Positions 1-10,025 of a DNA stretch of 64,000 bases are shown here, one piece after another. The first letter of the stretch is position 1; each line of letters starts with the position of its first letter. Origin of the DNA: Eukaryota sp. TZLM1-RC (lineage: Eukaryota > Metamonada: BaSk clade); contig JAUPSS010000004.1 of the NCBI GenBank assembly GCA_040285825.1, positions 1,592,550 through 1,656,549 on the forward strand, in the 5' to 3' direction. Both the position numbers and the translations under genes were made by a program. The notes under the pieces are model-generated. The model saw nothing but the letters and a program-made list of their open reading frames with translations. It ran no database searches and was not told where the DNA came from.

Positions 1-1904
1 ACACACAATTTCACAAAGTTTGATCACAAGTTGATCACATCTAGTACATAAAGACTACATGCAACTCATCTAATCATACCAATGACCATTCAACCAATCA
101 TACCAATGACTAATCAAATGACCATAGCACGGACTTTAACACCACAATTGTTATATTAATTGTCCCAAAATGGACTTTAAAGATTTGACCACTGATTGTA
201 ATAAACAACCATTGGTCAATATACGAAACTAGGAACTTCATATGAGCCTCAGTAAATCGTATCAAAAACGATACTCTTACACTTACAGCAATTGTTTTAT
301 TAGTTTACAACATTCAATTGTATACTTTTTGATTTTTTTACTTTTTTTACAATTTAATGTTTAAAAATTAATACACTCAATTAATTCAAATATATACAAA
401 AATCATTTGAAAATGTAATCATGAGTTTGTACTGATCAAGTAACACATAGCCAACATTACTCACACACAATTTCACACAAAGTTTGATCACAAGTTGATC
501 ACATCTAGTACATAAGGACTACATGCAACTCACCAAATCACACCAATGACCATTCAACCAATCAAACCAATGACTACTCAAATGACCATAGCACGGACTT
601 TAACACCACAATTGTTATATTAATTGTCCCAAAATGGACTTTCAGATTTGACCAATGATTGTAATAAACAACCATTGGTCAATATACGAAACTAGGAACT
701 TCATATGAGCCTCAGTAAATCGTATCAAAAACGATACTCTTACACTTACAGCAATTGTTTTATTAGTTTACAACATTCAATTGTATACTTTTTGATTTTT
801 ACTTTTTTTACAATTTAATGTTTAAAAATTAATACACTCAATTAATTCAAATATATACAAAATCATTTGAAAATGTAATCATGAGTTTGTACTGATCAAG
901 TAACACATAGCCAACATTACTCACACACAATTTCACACAAAGTTTGATCACAAGTTGATCACATCTAGTACATAAGGACTACATCATGCAACTCACCAAA
1001 TCACACCAATGACCATTCAACCAATCAAACCAATGACTACTCAAATGACCATAGCACGGACTTTAACACCACAATTGTTATATTAATTGTCCCAAAATGG
1101 ACTTTAAAGATTTGACCAATGATTGTAATAAACAACCATTGGTCAATATACGAAACTAGGAACTTCATATGAGCCTCAGTAAATCGTATCAAAAACAATA
1201 CTCTTACACTTACAGCAATGGTTTTATTAGTTTGCAACATTCATCTGTATTCTTTTTGATTTTTTACTTTTTTTACAATTTAATGTTTAAAAATTAATAC
1301 ACTCAATTAATTCAAATATATACAAAATCATTTGAAAATGTAATCATGAGTTTGTACTGATCAAGTAACACATAGCCAACATTACTCACACACAATTTCA
1401 CACAAAGTTTGATCACAAGTTGATCACATCTAGTACATAAGGACTACATCATGCAACTCACCAAATCACACCAATGACCATTCAACCAATCAAACCAATG
1501 ACTACTCAAATGACCATAGCACGGACTTTAACACCACAATTGTTATATTAATTGTCCCAAAATGGACTTTTAAAGATTTGACCAATGATTGTAATAAACA
1601 ACCATTGGTCAATATACGAAACTAGGAACTTCATATGAGCCTCAGTAAATCGTATCAAAAACAATACTCTTACACTTACAGCAATGGTTTTATTAGTTTG
1701 CAACATTCATCTGTATTCTTTTTGATTTTTTTACTATTTTTACAATTTAATGTTAAAAATTAATACACTCAATTAATTCAAATATATACAAAATCATTTG
1801 AAAATGTAATCATGAGTATGTACTGATCAAGTAACACAAAGCCAACATTACTCACACACAATTTCACACAAAGTTTGATCACAAGTTGATCACATCTAGT
1901 ACAT
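1..1904. repeat. Tandem satellite, ~460-bp unit, 4.1 copies
   Basis: Four full copies (1-462, 463-922, 923-1387, 1388-1853) and a 51-bp start of a fifth. Units differ by scattered substitutions and small indels, and copies 3 and 4 share variants. The array starts at the window edge, so it probably continues to the left. Each unit contains a 12-bp inverted repeat with one mismatch around a 7-nt loop (650-680 in copy 2; GACCAATG/CATTGGTC core), a GTATC/GATAC hairpin and two TGATCA palindromes. Short ORFs inside it are not credible genes. Confidence 0.93.
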
Positions 1905-2619
1905 AGAAAATCTTTTGAAAATTTGTTACTCTGGAAAGATTACACATTTACTACGTTCTCTTCCTCCTTCTTTGACCTACATTTATTGTAGACAATTTAA
2001 CAAAATTCGGACAGATTTTTTAGTGTTTTTAATGTCTGTTGATCCAACAATTTTGTAAAAATCATAATTTTTCAGATACTCAACTGGGAGGTATTGGATT
2101 CATCAAAACTTTTAACAAAAGCTGCATTTCTCGGTGGTGGGAAATATTTTGTTTTTGAATTTGGTAGATAACCTTTTGCTGATAATTTACTTGATACTAC
2201 GAAAAATATTTTTCTTGACAACTTGAGAGAAGAAGTGTCAACTTTATCCCCCGATTTGGGACAATTATGTTTTCCAGAAAGTATCAAAGATATTCCAGAA
2301 AGAAGTTTGTTTTCTTTAAAATTTGCATTAAAGAAACTCCAAGGACATTTGTTAAAAAAAATTAAAAGTCAAGATTTTGATGTTCGTCTTAGTACGGCTA
2401 AGCAAGAAAATCCTGCTTTTGCTATTTTTCTAATTAATTTAAAGGAGAGCTCTTGTGGTGCTTTTATTAATCAGATTCCACAGATTTATGGCTTGTTTTG
2501 ATGATGAATGAACTACGACTATGAGAATGCGATGACATTTGTGGCCCTGTAATTTACCAAATGACCTATATTGCAAATGTGGTTCCCAGCTGACTTTGTC
2601 ACACTTATTTAATTATAAT
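1905..2619 (+). mobile_element. Non-LTR retroelement fragment, 5' part, interrupted by element A
   Basis: Broken frames match the C-terminal half of the LINE family seen elsewhere in the window: the segment after the RT core, the NQIPQIYG stretch and the start of the CxC...H knuckle (CKCG). The best open stretch is 2223-2501. The usual knuckle Cys is Tyr here. The LINE stops at 2619, where the LTR of element A begins, and resumes in register at 10026. Several stops and frameshifts show it was decayed, before or after the insertion. Confidence 0.8.
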
Positions 2620-2773
2620 TGTTAGTCTTGAATAGTATTTATAGTTAATAGTTTAGTTATTAGTATTCCGCCTGTTAGCTTAAGAAGAGGGAATACAATT
2701 CCTCTTCGTAATAAATTACACTTCTGTTACTCTACATTGTATGTCTGACAATAACCAACAGCCAAGACCATCA
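2620..2773 (+). repeat. 5' LTR of element A
   Basis: Starts TGTTAG and ends CATCA; direct copy of 9869-10021. It contains an A/T-rich stretch near its start (possible TATA region), a 10-bp stem with one bulge (GAAGAGG...CCTCTTC) and, at 2741, the ATG that opens the gag frame. The first 11 gag codons therefore lie in the LTR. Confidence 0.92.
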
Positions 2774-3592
2774 ATACGTATTGGGTCGTCCCCGGCTCAG
2801 CGTAGGATCCTTGAGGAAGAGACTGGTCCCTCTTCCTCACCACTAACCACAGACCCTGCTTCCGTGCCTCCTTCTTCGGTTGAAGCTTCTGCGCTTCCTG
2901 AAGCAACTCTTCCCGAGGGTTCTACCCCAAGGGAAGATAGTTCCCTTCCTGAGGATTCCATTCCAATGGAAGGAAGTTCCTCTCCTCGGGATTCCGTTCC
3001 TGCAGAAGGAGACAACCCTTCTAAGGATTCTATTCCTTCTGAAGGAAGAAGTCCTTCATTGGTCTCCTACGACGATGAAGATGTTGAGGATTCCGTTGCT
3101 CCTCTTCCCCCTTCGCAATTGGGGAGATCCAAAGTCACACCTTCTCCCCTTCCTGGAAGAAGTTCTGAAGTGACACCTTCACCTTCTACTGAGAGCAGAG
3201 AGACTGTTCAACCTTCTCTCACTGCAAAAGAAGGATTGGAAGACCAACCCTCTTCCTCCTCTAAGAAGGCCATTGAAGTACCATCTTCATCCCTTCCTTC
3301 CAGTTCTGAGGTTCCACCCTCTCACTCTCAACAGCTTCTCCCTGCAGTTCCAACTGTTAGGAGAACTATTCAAAATCCTGCTGTCCCAACTTCAGGATCT
3401 CCTCTTACTACATCAACAGTAAGAGGAGTTAACAATCTGTTTGTTTCCCCTCCCCAGGCTAGAGATTCCACTCCTAGCACACCAAATTTTCCTTCGCATC
3501 TTTCCGAAGAGCAAAGGAAGAGGTATGAACTATTATTTTCAGATCTGGTTGACTATGAGGAACCTCCCAGGGAATTTTTTCACACAGCTTAA
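2741..3592 (+). CDS. Element A Gag N-terminal segment (ends at in-frame TAA)
   Basis: 283 residues. The ATG lies inside the 5' LTR, and the same arrangement occurs in elements C and E, which supports this start. The protein is low-complexity and rich in Ser, Pro and Glu, with imperfect repeats of a Pro-Glu-Asp-Ser type at about residues 55-110. No catalytic motif is visible. It is in the same frame as the 3896-9874 ORF. The bases between them (3593-3895) are fully open in that frame and read as normal protein, so this is the N-terminus of one Gag-Pol frame cut by a single TAA. The stop could be a recent nonsense mutation or, less likely, a readthrough site. Confidence 0.75.
   Translation: MSDNNQQPRPSIRIGSSPAQRRILEEETGPSSSPLTTDPASVPPSSVEASALPEATLPEGSTPREDSSLPEDSIPMEGSSSPRDSVPAEGDNPSKDSIPSEGRSPSLVSYDDEDVEDSVAPLPPSQLGRSKVTPSPLPGRSSEVTPSPSTESRETVQPSLTAKEGLEDQPSSSSKKAIEVPSSSLPSSSEVPPSHSQQLLPAVPTVRRTIQNPAVPTSGSPLTTSTVRGVNNLFVSPPQARDSTPSTPNFPSHLSEEQRKRYELLFSDLVDYEEPPREFFHTA
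2782..2800 (+). promoter_or_regulatory. Candidate primer-binding site, element A
   Basis: TGG followed by a GC-rich stretch, 8 nt after the LTR end. The same 8-nt spacing to TGG occurs in element C and in the array units. The priming tRNA was not identified. Confidence 0.3.
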
Positions 3593-3895
3593 CCTCCGGT
3601 TCCTCCCACGGAACATGTTCCTGAAATTGATAGAGAAACTGGTGAGGTTTTTAAAAAATATTTAGAACGTTACTTCCATGAAGATCGAATCTGGAAACTC
3701 AAGAACAGACTGGAAAGAGAGTTACAGGCTGGAAGAGGAACATCCTCTACACTTGCCGAACACACCCCTTCTCAAACTAGCTCCTACGCTAGCTCAAGTG
3801 TTCATCATGGTGCTTCCCGTCAGCACAACCCTTACGCTAGATATAGGGACACACGAGTCATTCCAGAGGACCCAGAGGCCATCCCTCCCACGGAG

Positions 3896-6800
3896 ATGAG
3901 CAACAAGCGTCCTCCTTTCTACGGTCCCAAAGTCGAGAACGACTTAGGAATATGGATCTCTCCCAGAATTGGTCCGTTTCTTTCCGATGAAAAGATCACC
4001 CCAGAAACCTCCAGGAATGACCCTGAACCAACTTATGAACCAAGACACGGAGTTAGGTTCATGAGAACTACTCGAGAAGGAGTATTCAGACGCTTCGCTG
4101 GAGATGAAGACAACCTCTTCTTAAATGTTTACAACCCTTGCCCATACCCTAGGTTCAGCCCTGGGTACAACGCATCTCTCGATATCCTTATCGACAGAGA
4201 TTATAGAACAGGGTGGTGGTTTACCGAAACCACATATGGTGAAAGACTCTTTCTATATGATAGACGTCCTGATCATATAGCGTCATATTGTGGTCCCGAC
4301 CACAGAAGATCTGGCAATCTTCAAAGAGCCCTCCAGCTCGTCACCGTTTTCCCTGGATGCATAGAATCCAGGATGTTAAAGTGGGTAATGGTAGAAGGTC
4401 GTATAGAGAAAACACGCTTGGTTCAACCAGCGATATCTTCTTATCAGGTTCCAGCCCAGATTGAAGAGACAGTACCTTCCCCTGAACCTCAACAGAGTGA
4501 AGCTCCATCTTCCTCCGCTCAACCTCCTGAATCACCACAACCTCCTATGGAAACTGATTCATTTCCTATCACGGAAACCTCTAACCCCAACCAATCTGCT
4601 ATGGAACAAGCTGACGACGACGTTGTCACTGTGAGCAGTGAATCACCCACCCCCATCACATCTTCTGATGCAGTACCTGCTCCCATCACTCCTGTTAGTC
4701 GAGCTCCTCAACCCCTACCTACACCTTCCACGACAGGTTCAACATCCTCCATTTCCTCACATCATTCACCTTTCTCGGGCACATACGAAAGTAGCCTTCT
4801 CCTCTCTTCAATGATTGGATCAAGAGATCGAGATGACAGACGTAGGGACCGTCCTAAACGTCCATATCTTGAGGCTTGTGATTTGAGAAACGCTGATAAA
4901 CTCCTAAAGTTTGTCAACAAATTCATTCTCTGGAGTCGTACCGACCGAGTCTTAAGAGAAACGAGAGGTAACGTTGAGGATCCAGCCCAGATAGCTCTAG
5001 CTAACGAAGTTGCCAGACTACGTGAAGAATTAGAACTAGCTAGAGAAGGTTCCCAACCACCGATCGACGAGTATTTTGGTAACATCACTGGAGAACCAGT
5101 TCACGAATGGGACTTGTTCCGTCAAGCCATGAGGATCAACCCCCGAGGCCTCGCTGAATGTGTCACCCCCGAGGTGTTAAATGCGCTACGATACCAAGGT
5201 GCTCACCTAGCTATCTCTTCTCCTACGGTCCCTACCTCAAGAGATGAACGCATCATTTGGGCTCAAATTCTAAGAAGAACCCAATTCAGCAGACTGGATG
5301 AGGCTAATCGAGCTCTCCTCGCAACCAACATGGACTGGTCGGAAAGAGATTATGGCATTAGATGGATTGACTTCATGGTCAACATAGGCAGAGTTCTGAC
5401 TCGCTCCACCGCCATCCAAGAATTTAGGGGCATCTCTCAACAATTGAGATCATTCTCCATAAGCTCCACTCCTCCAGCTGATAGACTTCCAGACTGGGTA
5501 GTTGCTACTCATGTCTTAGAAAGCGTAGGAATTATCCCTATCAGAGACAGACTCCTCAGGATCTGGTCCTCTCCCTCCCACTACTCATGTGATGGGCACA
5601 CCCTTGGCGAATTCTTTAGTGTTCTTCAAATTGAATACGAGAATTTCTGTAACGCCAGATCGTTTATGGAACAACTGAACCATGTCAATTTCACCTATCA
5701 GAACCAATTAACTCACCAACAGGCCTCTCGCCGACCTCCCATGGTCGTTCCCTCCCCACCTGACATCCCCAGACCACGAGGTTCTGGTCCAGGTAAACGC
5801 CCAAAACAAAGTAAGAGAGGAGGAAGCCTACCACAATCGTCTTCCCAGGCCGCTGATGTCCAATGCAACTTCTGTAAGCAAAAGGGCCATCCGACCGAAA
5901 GGTGCCCCAGCGAAGACTGCCAAAGGAGCAAGAAGTGGAGAGAGCAACAAGCTCAACAACAAGTTCGAGGTAGAAGTTCTAGAGGTTCTGGTTTCCGTAG
6001 TCGAAGAGGTACTCGCGGCAGAGGCAGAGGCTCTTCTTACAATAAACGTTCCCGTCACTATTTATGTACTTTAGAAACCATACCCCCTACAACAACAACA
6101 CAACCACACACAGAAAGTTCAGCATGGAAAGATTCTCTTATCAATCCACTTGCCAACTTGGAACCTACCAAGACACTGAACAGTCAGGCTCACTTCTTCT
6201 CAGAACAAGCCGACTTAAATGGACATGACTCTGATACAATTTTCATGGTACAATCCATGAATCACAACTGCCTACAATTAAACTTCTTGATCAACAATGT
6301 CGAAGTTAAAGGCATAATTGACTCTGGTGCAACATGCTCAGTAGTCACGGAAGACGTCATCAGTAATTGTAACATGGCACGTTCCAACGAAACCATTTCA
6401 TACAACATTGCTGATGGAACTACCTCACAGTCCCTTGGTACTGCTTCTGGAACCCTTAGCATTAGACTAGGTAGTGTTACCCAGATTGTACACGTGAAAC
6501 ACAAGTTCAGCATCGTTCCTGGACATGAGACCATTCTCATTGGTGCTGACTTGTTGAGTCACCTTGGGCTGATGAACAACAAGGGCATTTACATTAGAAT
6601 AGACGACGCCTGTCGCACATTACTATTACCTGAAGCTGAATTCGATCATCGAATATCACAAGCTTCGGAAGTCGTCAACGTTTCCACACGTTGGTTGGAA
6701 CACATCAACTCATCTGGTTGTACCATCAACCTCGACAACGACCATTTCAAGAAGTCCCTACTTCAAACTTTGAAGGAGTTCGAAGACGTATTTACCCTCA

Positions 6801-9800
6801 AGCCTCATGCTGAAGGTATTGATTGCCCTCCCATGGAAATCAACTTCTACAACGAAGACGTCAGAGTTAGAAGACCCCCCAGGACCCTGAATCCAGCCAG
6901 GCTAGAGGTCGCTAACCGAATTTTCGACGAACTCGTAGACTCAGGATTTGCTGTCCCATCGAACCATGAGTTCAGCTCCCCTGTCTGTCTAGTGGTCTAC
7001 CCAGATCACCGTAAGCCCCGCCTTACCGGTGACTATAGTGGCAAGGACGGAGTCAACGCCAACACCATTCCTGTTGAGCCCAACCTTCCAAGGATCTCCG
7101 ATGTGCTGGTATTTCTCTCCCAAGCGAACTACATAGGCACCCTTGACCTCCCCAAAGCCTTTTGGCAACTCAAGATTGCCGAAAAGGATTGGCAGAAAAC
7201 AGCCCTGAGCATTTTTGGCAAAAGCATCATGTTCAAACGTGCAGCTTTTGGCCTAAAGAATGTCCCAGCCGTTTTCCAAAACGTCATGGCTGACATCTTC
7301 TCGGGAGACGGTGTCTTCATTTACATAGATGACATCATAATCATAGGTTCAACCTTTGACGAATTTATTGAACGCCTCCGTCGCGTCCTTGATCAAGCCA
7401 GATGCAAAAGAGTTTCCTTGGGACTTCCAAAGTGCCATTTCGTGTCATCCAGACACCCAATCAAGATACTGGGCAGTGTTTTCCAAAACAAACAGCGGAC
7501 TATCGATCCCACTCGCGTTGAATCTTTGCTGAATCTACCTAGACCAAAGACAATCAAAGACGTCCGCAGCCTCGTAGGATCAGTCAACTTCATTAGAGAA
7601 TGGCTTCCTCAGGTATCTGAGCTCATCGCTCCTATCATCAGATTGACTAAGAAGGATGGAAATAACTCCAAAGTTAAACCCAAACCCCGCGCGCAACGCC
7701 TTCAATGGACCGACATGCACGACGGACTCCTTCAAAAGATCAAACAACTGATAGCGAAGCACATGCCGCTCAGCTTACCTCCGCTGGAAAACCAAATTTT
7801 AATTAGTTGCGACGCATCCGACATTGCTGTAGGCGGCGTCATTTGGGAACAAATCGAACAAGTCGACGACCCCGGTACCCCCCTGATCAACAGGAAATGT
7901 AGGCCTATCAGCTTCTTCAGCCGGTTGTTAACCAACTCGCAAAAGAACTGGCCGACAAACCAAAAGGAACTCTATGCTATCCTACTCATGTTAACTCAAA
8001 GTGGTTTTGAAAACTACTTGAAAGGAAAGAAACTGGTTATATTCACAGACCATCAAAACCTTACCTACATGTTCACGGCTCCTGTGAAGAACAGAATTGC
8101 AACAAGATGGTTACCCATATTTTCTGAATTCTGCTTTGATTTGGTACATACCAAAGGGGAAGATAACTTCTGGGCTGATATGTTGTCTCGAATAGTTCCG
8201 CCTATAGACCATCAAGAGATCAATCATTTGTCCCATCAAATGCCTCCTAATTTTCATCCAATATTTTACATTGATAAAATTGATGGAACAGAAAATGAAA
8301 GATACTACATCGAAGACTTAAACAACTTCGAACGTATCATGGTCATCAGAGAACGATGTTCCAACGACCTGCCTATTTTCGAGCCATGGCTCTGTAGGAT
8401 TAGGTCCGAACAGAAGCTTGCCATAGCTTCCAAAGACCCCTCTTTCAACAACTGTGTTCATAACAATCATCTTGATTTATATATGACTCACGACAACAAG
8501 ATAGTGATTCCCAAATCACTCATTAAGGACACCCTTAACTTGTTGCATGGACTTCTGCAAGGAGGTCATCCAAGCAAAGCTGAAAGCCTAAACAAGCTCA
8601 GGAACAGCGACTATTGGTGGCCAAACATGCTCACCGACATGAATAAGCACGTCCAAGAATGCCCCTCCTGTCAGAAAACAAAGCCAGTTCCAAAACTGCA
8701 TGTTCCCCCAACCGGTTCATTGTGGGCTGACAGACCTTTTGCTCGCGTCAACGCCGACGTCATTGGTCCTCTTCCAGAAGACCAAGAAGGCTACAAATAC
8801 ATCCTCGTATTTATTGACAGCTTCTTTAGGTTCACGATCATCGTGCCTTTAAAAGAGATAAATGCCAATCTTACTGCAGATGCATTAATTTGGAAAGTCT
8901 GTGCCATCTTTGGTATTCCATTTCAAATCCACAGCGATAATGGACCCGAATTTTCCAAGGCTGTCTTTGACGAATTAAGCAAATTTTTGGGCATAGAGGT
9001 GTCAAAGTCAATACCTAGGTTTTCTCCGTCCAACGGCTTGGTAGAGCGCCGACACAGAGACATCCTGCAAAACCTACGGAAATTGCTCGTAGACTTCAAT
9101 GCCTACGATGTGTGGTCTGAATACTTGCCTTATGTGCAATTATTGATCAACTCTTCCAAGAGCTCAATAACCAACCACACCCCATACCAAGTGATCTTTG
9201 GCTCAGATGTGTCCCCCAGATCAGACCCTGGCAAAATTCTTGAAATCATTGAAAGCTCGACGTCTGAGTCATCTTTTATTCAAGAAATTCAATCTAAATT
9301 TCGAAGATTGAAAGAGAAACAGGAAAAGGCAGCACACCATCAAGCTTCCAAAGCTTCCAAGCTAACTAGATCGTCAACTCCAAACCCTTTTGAAGTTGGT
9401 CAATTGGTATTGAGAGCATCTGGCTCTTCCGCTAAGCTTCATGGAGACTATTTAGGACCCTTCCTAATTACTGAAATCGTATCCAATTCGTCTGTGAATA
9501 TTAAGAACCTCTGCACAGGTACGATTGTCCAAGCTAGCGTCAAACATTTAGCACCCTGGCACTCCAGCTTGCCCACCAACGATGAGTTCCACTCCTGGGT
9601 CGCTGCAGGTGATGTCGAAGAACACATCATTGAAAAAGTGCTCAGTCAGGATGGTGACTTTTGCCAAGTGCAATGGCCTGGAAAAGAGATCACCACTGAA
9701 CATGTGTCTACAGTCCAAAATACTGCCGCGTATAAAGACTTTATCAAGACTTCAAAAGCACGTCGCCGTACTAAATTCGCTCCTCCCAAGAAGCGTCATA

Positions 9801-9874
9801 TTTCCATTAGTTCACCTCCTGTGACTAGAGCTTCCAGGGCTCGTCGCTCGAAAGAGAGGAAAAGGCAGTGTTAG
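3896..9874 (+). CDS. Element A Gag-Pol polyprotein (zinc knuckle, PR, RT, RNase H, IN, chromo-like tail)
   Basis: 1992 residues from this ATG, open in frame back to 3593. Domains: Pro-rich Gag region; CX2CX4HX4C zinc knuckle at ~657-670, followed by an Arg/Gly-rich stretch; aspartic protease with DSGA at ~809-812; reverse transcriptase with TLDLPKAFWQL and YIDD at ~1143-1146; RNase H with DAS at ~1306 and TDHQ at ~1384; HHCC integrase zinc finger at ~1550-1595; integrase core D1621, D1681, E1717 (D-59-D-35-E); a GPF-type module at ~1855; and a small chromodomain-like module at ~1900-1950. The C-terminus is basic and encoded by the polypurine tract, and the stop codon falls inside the 3' LTR. 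All catalytic residues are present, so it is probably recently active. It copies its own RNA and integrates the cDNA. Confidence 0.93.
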   Translation: MSNKRPPFYGPKVENDLGIWISPRIGPFLSDEKITPETSRNDPEPTYEPRHGVRFMRTTREGVFRRFAGDEDNLFLNVYNPCPYPRFSPGYNASLDILIDRDYRTGWWFTETTYGERLFLYDRRPDHIASYCGPDHRRSGNLQRALQLVTVFPGCIESRMLKWVMVEGRIEKTRLVQPAISSYQVPAQIEETVPSPEPQQSEAPSSSAQPPESPQPPMETDSFPITETSNPNQSAMEQADDDVVTVSSESPTPITSSDAVPAPITPVSRAPQPLPTPSTTGSTSSISSHHSPFSGTYESSLLLSSMIGSRDRDDRRRDRPKRPYLEACDLRNADKLLKFVNKFILWSRTDRVLRETRGNVEDPAQIALANEVARLREELELAREGSQPPIDEYFGNITGEPVHEWDLFRQAMRINPRGLAECVTPEVLNALRYQGAHLAISSPTVPTSRDERIIWAQILRRTQFSRLDEANRALLATNMDWSERDYGIRWIDFMVNIGRVLTRSTAIQEFRGISQQLRSFSISSTPPADRLPDWVVATHVLESVGIIPIRDRLLRIWSSPSHYSCDGHTLGEFFSVLQIEYENFCNARSFMEQLNHVNFTYQNQLTHQQASRRPPMVVPSPPDIPRPRGSGPGKRPKQSKRGGSLPQSSSQAADVQCNFCKQKGHPTERCPSEDCQRSKKWREQQAQQQVRGRSSRGSGFRSRRGTRGRGRGSSYNKRSRHYLCTLETIPPTTTTQPHTESSAWKDSLINPLANLEPTKTLNSQAHFFSEQADLNGHDSDTIFMVQSMNHNCLQLNFLINNVEVKGIIDSGATCSVVTEDVISNCNMARSNETISYNIADGTTSQSLGTASGTLSIRLGSVTQIVHVKHKFSIVPGHETILIGADLLSHLGLMNNKGIYIRIDDACRTLLLPEAEFDHRISQASEVVNVSTRWLEHINSSGCTINLDNDHFKKSLLQTLKEFEDVFTLKPHAEGIDCPPMEINFYNEDVRVRRPPRTLNPARLEVANRIFDELVDSGFAVPSNHEFSSPVCLVVYPDHRKPRLTGDYSGKDGVNANTIPVEPNLPRISDVLVFLSQANYIGTLDLPKAFWQLKIAEKDWQKTALSIFGKSIMFKRAAFGLKNVPAVFQNVMADIFSGDGVFIYIDDIIIIGSTFDEFIERLRRVLDQARCKRVSLGLPKCHFVSSRHPIKILGSVFQNKQRTIDPTRVESLLNLPRPKTIKDVRSLVGSVNFIREWLPQVSELIAPIIRLTKKDGNNSKVKPKPRAQRLQWTDMHDGLLQKIKQLIAKHMPLSLPPLENQILISCDASDIAVGGVIWEQIEQVDDPGTPLINRKCRPISFFSRLLTNSQKNWPTNQKELYAILLMLTQSGFENYLKGKKLVIFTDHQNLTYMFTAPVKNRIATRWLPIFSEFCFDLVHTKGEDNFWADMLSRIVPPIDHQEINHLSHQMPPNFHPIFYIDKIDGTENERYYIEDLNNFERIMVIRERCSNDLPIFEPWLCRIRSEQKLAIASKDPSFNNCVHNNHLDLYMTHDNKIVIPKSLIKDTLNLLHGLLQGGHPSKAESLNKLRNSDYWWPNMLTDMNKHVQECPSCQKTKPVPKLHVPPTGSLWADRPFARVNADVIGPLPEDQEGYKYILVFIDSFFRFTIIVPLKEINANLTADALIWKVCAIFGIPFQIHSDNGPEFSKAVFDELSKFLGIEVSKSIPRFSPSNGLVERRHRDILQNLRKLLVDFNAYDVWSEYLPYVQLLINSSKSSITNHTPYQVIFGSDVSPRSDPGKILEIIESSTSESSFIQEIQSKFRRLKEKQEKAAHHQASKASKLTRSSTPNPFEVGQLVLRASGSSAKLHGDYLGPFLITEIVSNSSVNIKNLCTGTIVQASVKHLAPWHSSLPTNDEFHSWVAAGDVEEHIIEKVLSQDGDFCQVQWPGKEITTEHVSTVQNTAAYKDFIKTSKARRRTKFAPPKKRHISISSPPVTRASRARRSKERKRQC
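9850..9868 (+). promoter_or_regulatory. Polypurine tract of element A
   Basis: Purine run directly upstream of the 3' LTR (AAAGAGAGGAAAAGGCAG), the plus-strand primer position. It also encodes the last residues of the polyprotein. Confidence 0.75.
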
Positions 9875-10021
9875 TCTTGAATAGTATTTATAGTTAATAG
9901 TTAGTTATTAGTATTCCGCCTGTTAGCTTAAGAAGAGGGAATACAATTCCTCTTCGTAATAAATTACACTTCTGTTACTCTACATTGTATGTCTGACAAT
10001 AACCAACAGCCAAGACCATCA
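9869..10021 (+). repeat. 3' LTR of element A
   Basis: Copy of 2620-2773 with one T fewer in a TTTAG run. Its first bases (TGTTAG) supply the final Cys codon and stop codon of the polyprotein. Confidence 0.92.
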
Positions 10022-10025
10022 TAAT

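Larger units (their letters stand above)
2620..10021 (+). mobile_element. Element A: near-intact Ty3/gypsy LTR retrotransposon
   Basis: 7.4-kb element with LTRs at 2620-2773 (154 bp) and 9869-10021 (153 bp) that differ by a single 1-nt indel, so insertion is recent. It is flanked by the 4-bp duplication TAAT (2616-2619 and 10022-10025). The order gag, protease, RT, RNase H, integrase, chromodomain-like tail is Ty3/gypsy (Metaviridae type). One in-frame TAA at 3590-3592 divides the single gag-pol frame. Confidence 0.93.

Noticed and set aside
1037-1240. Minus-strand ORF inside the satellite
   Set aside because: It exists only because one satellite copy lacks a stop; not conserved between copies.
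3590-3592. Non-standard genetic code with TAA as sense
   Set aside because: TTC5, FCF2, the NTPase, the STPGR protein and the long TPR protein all end at TAA at the expected lengths, so TAA is a normal stop here.
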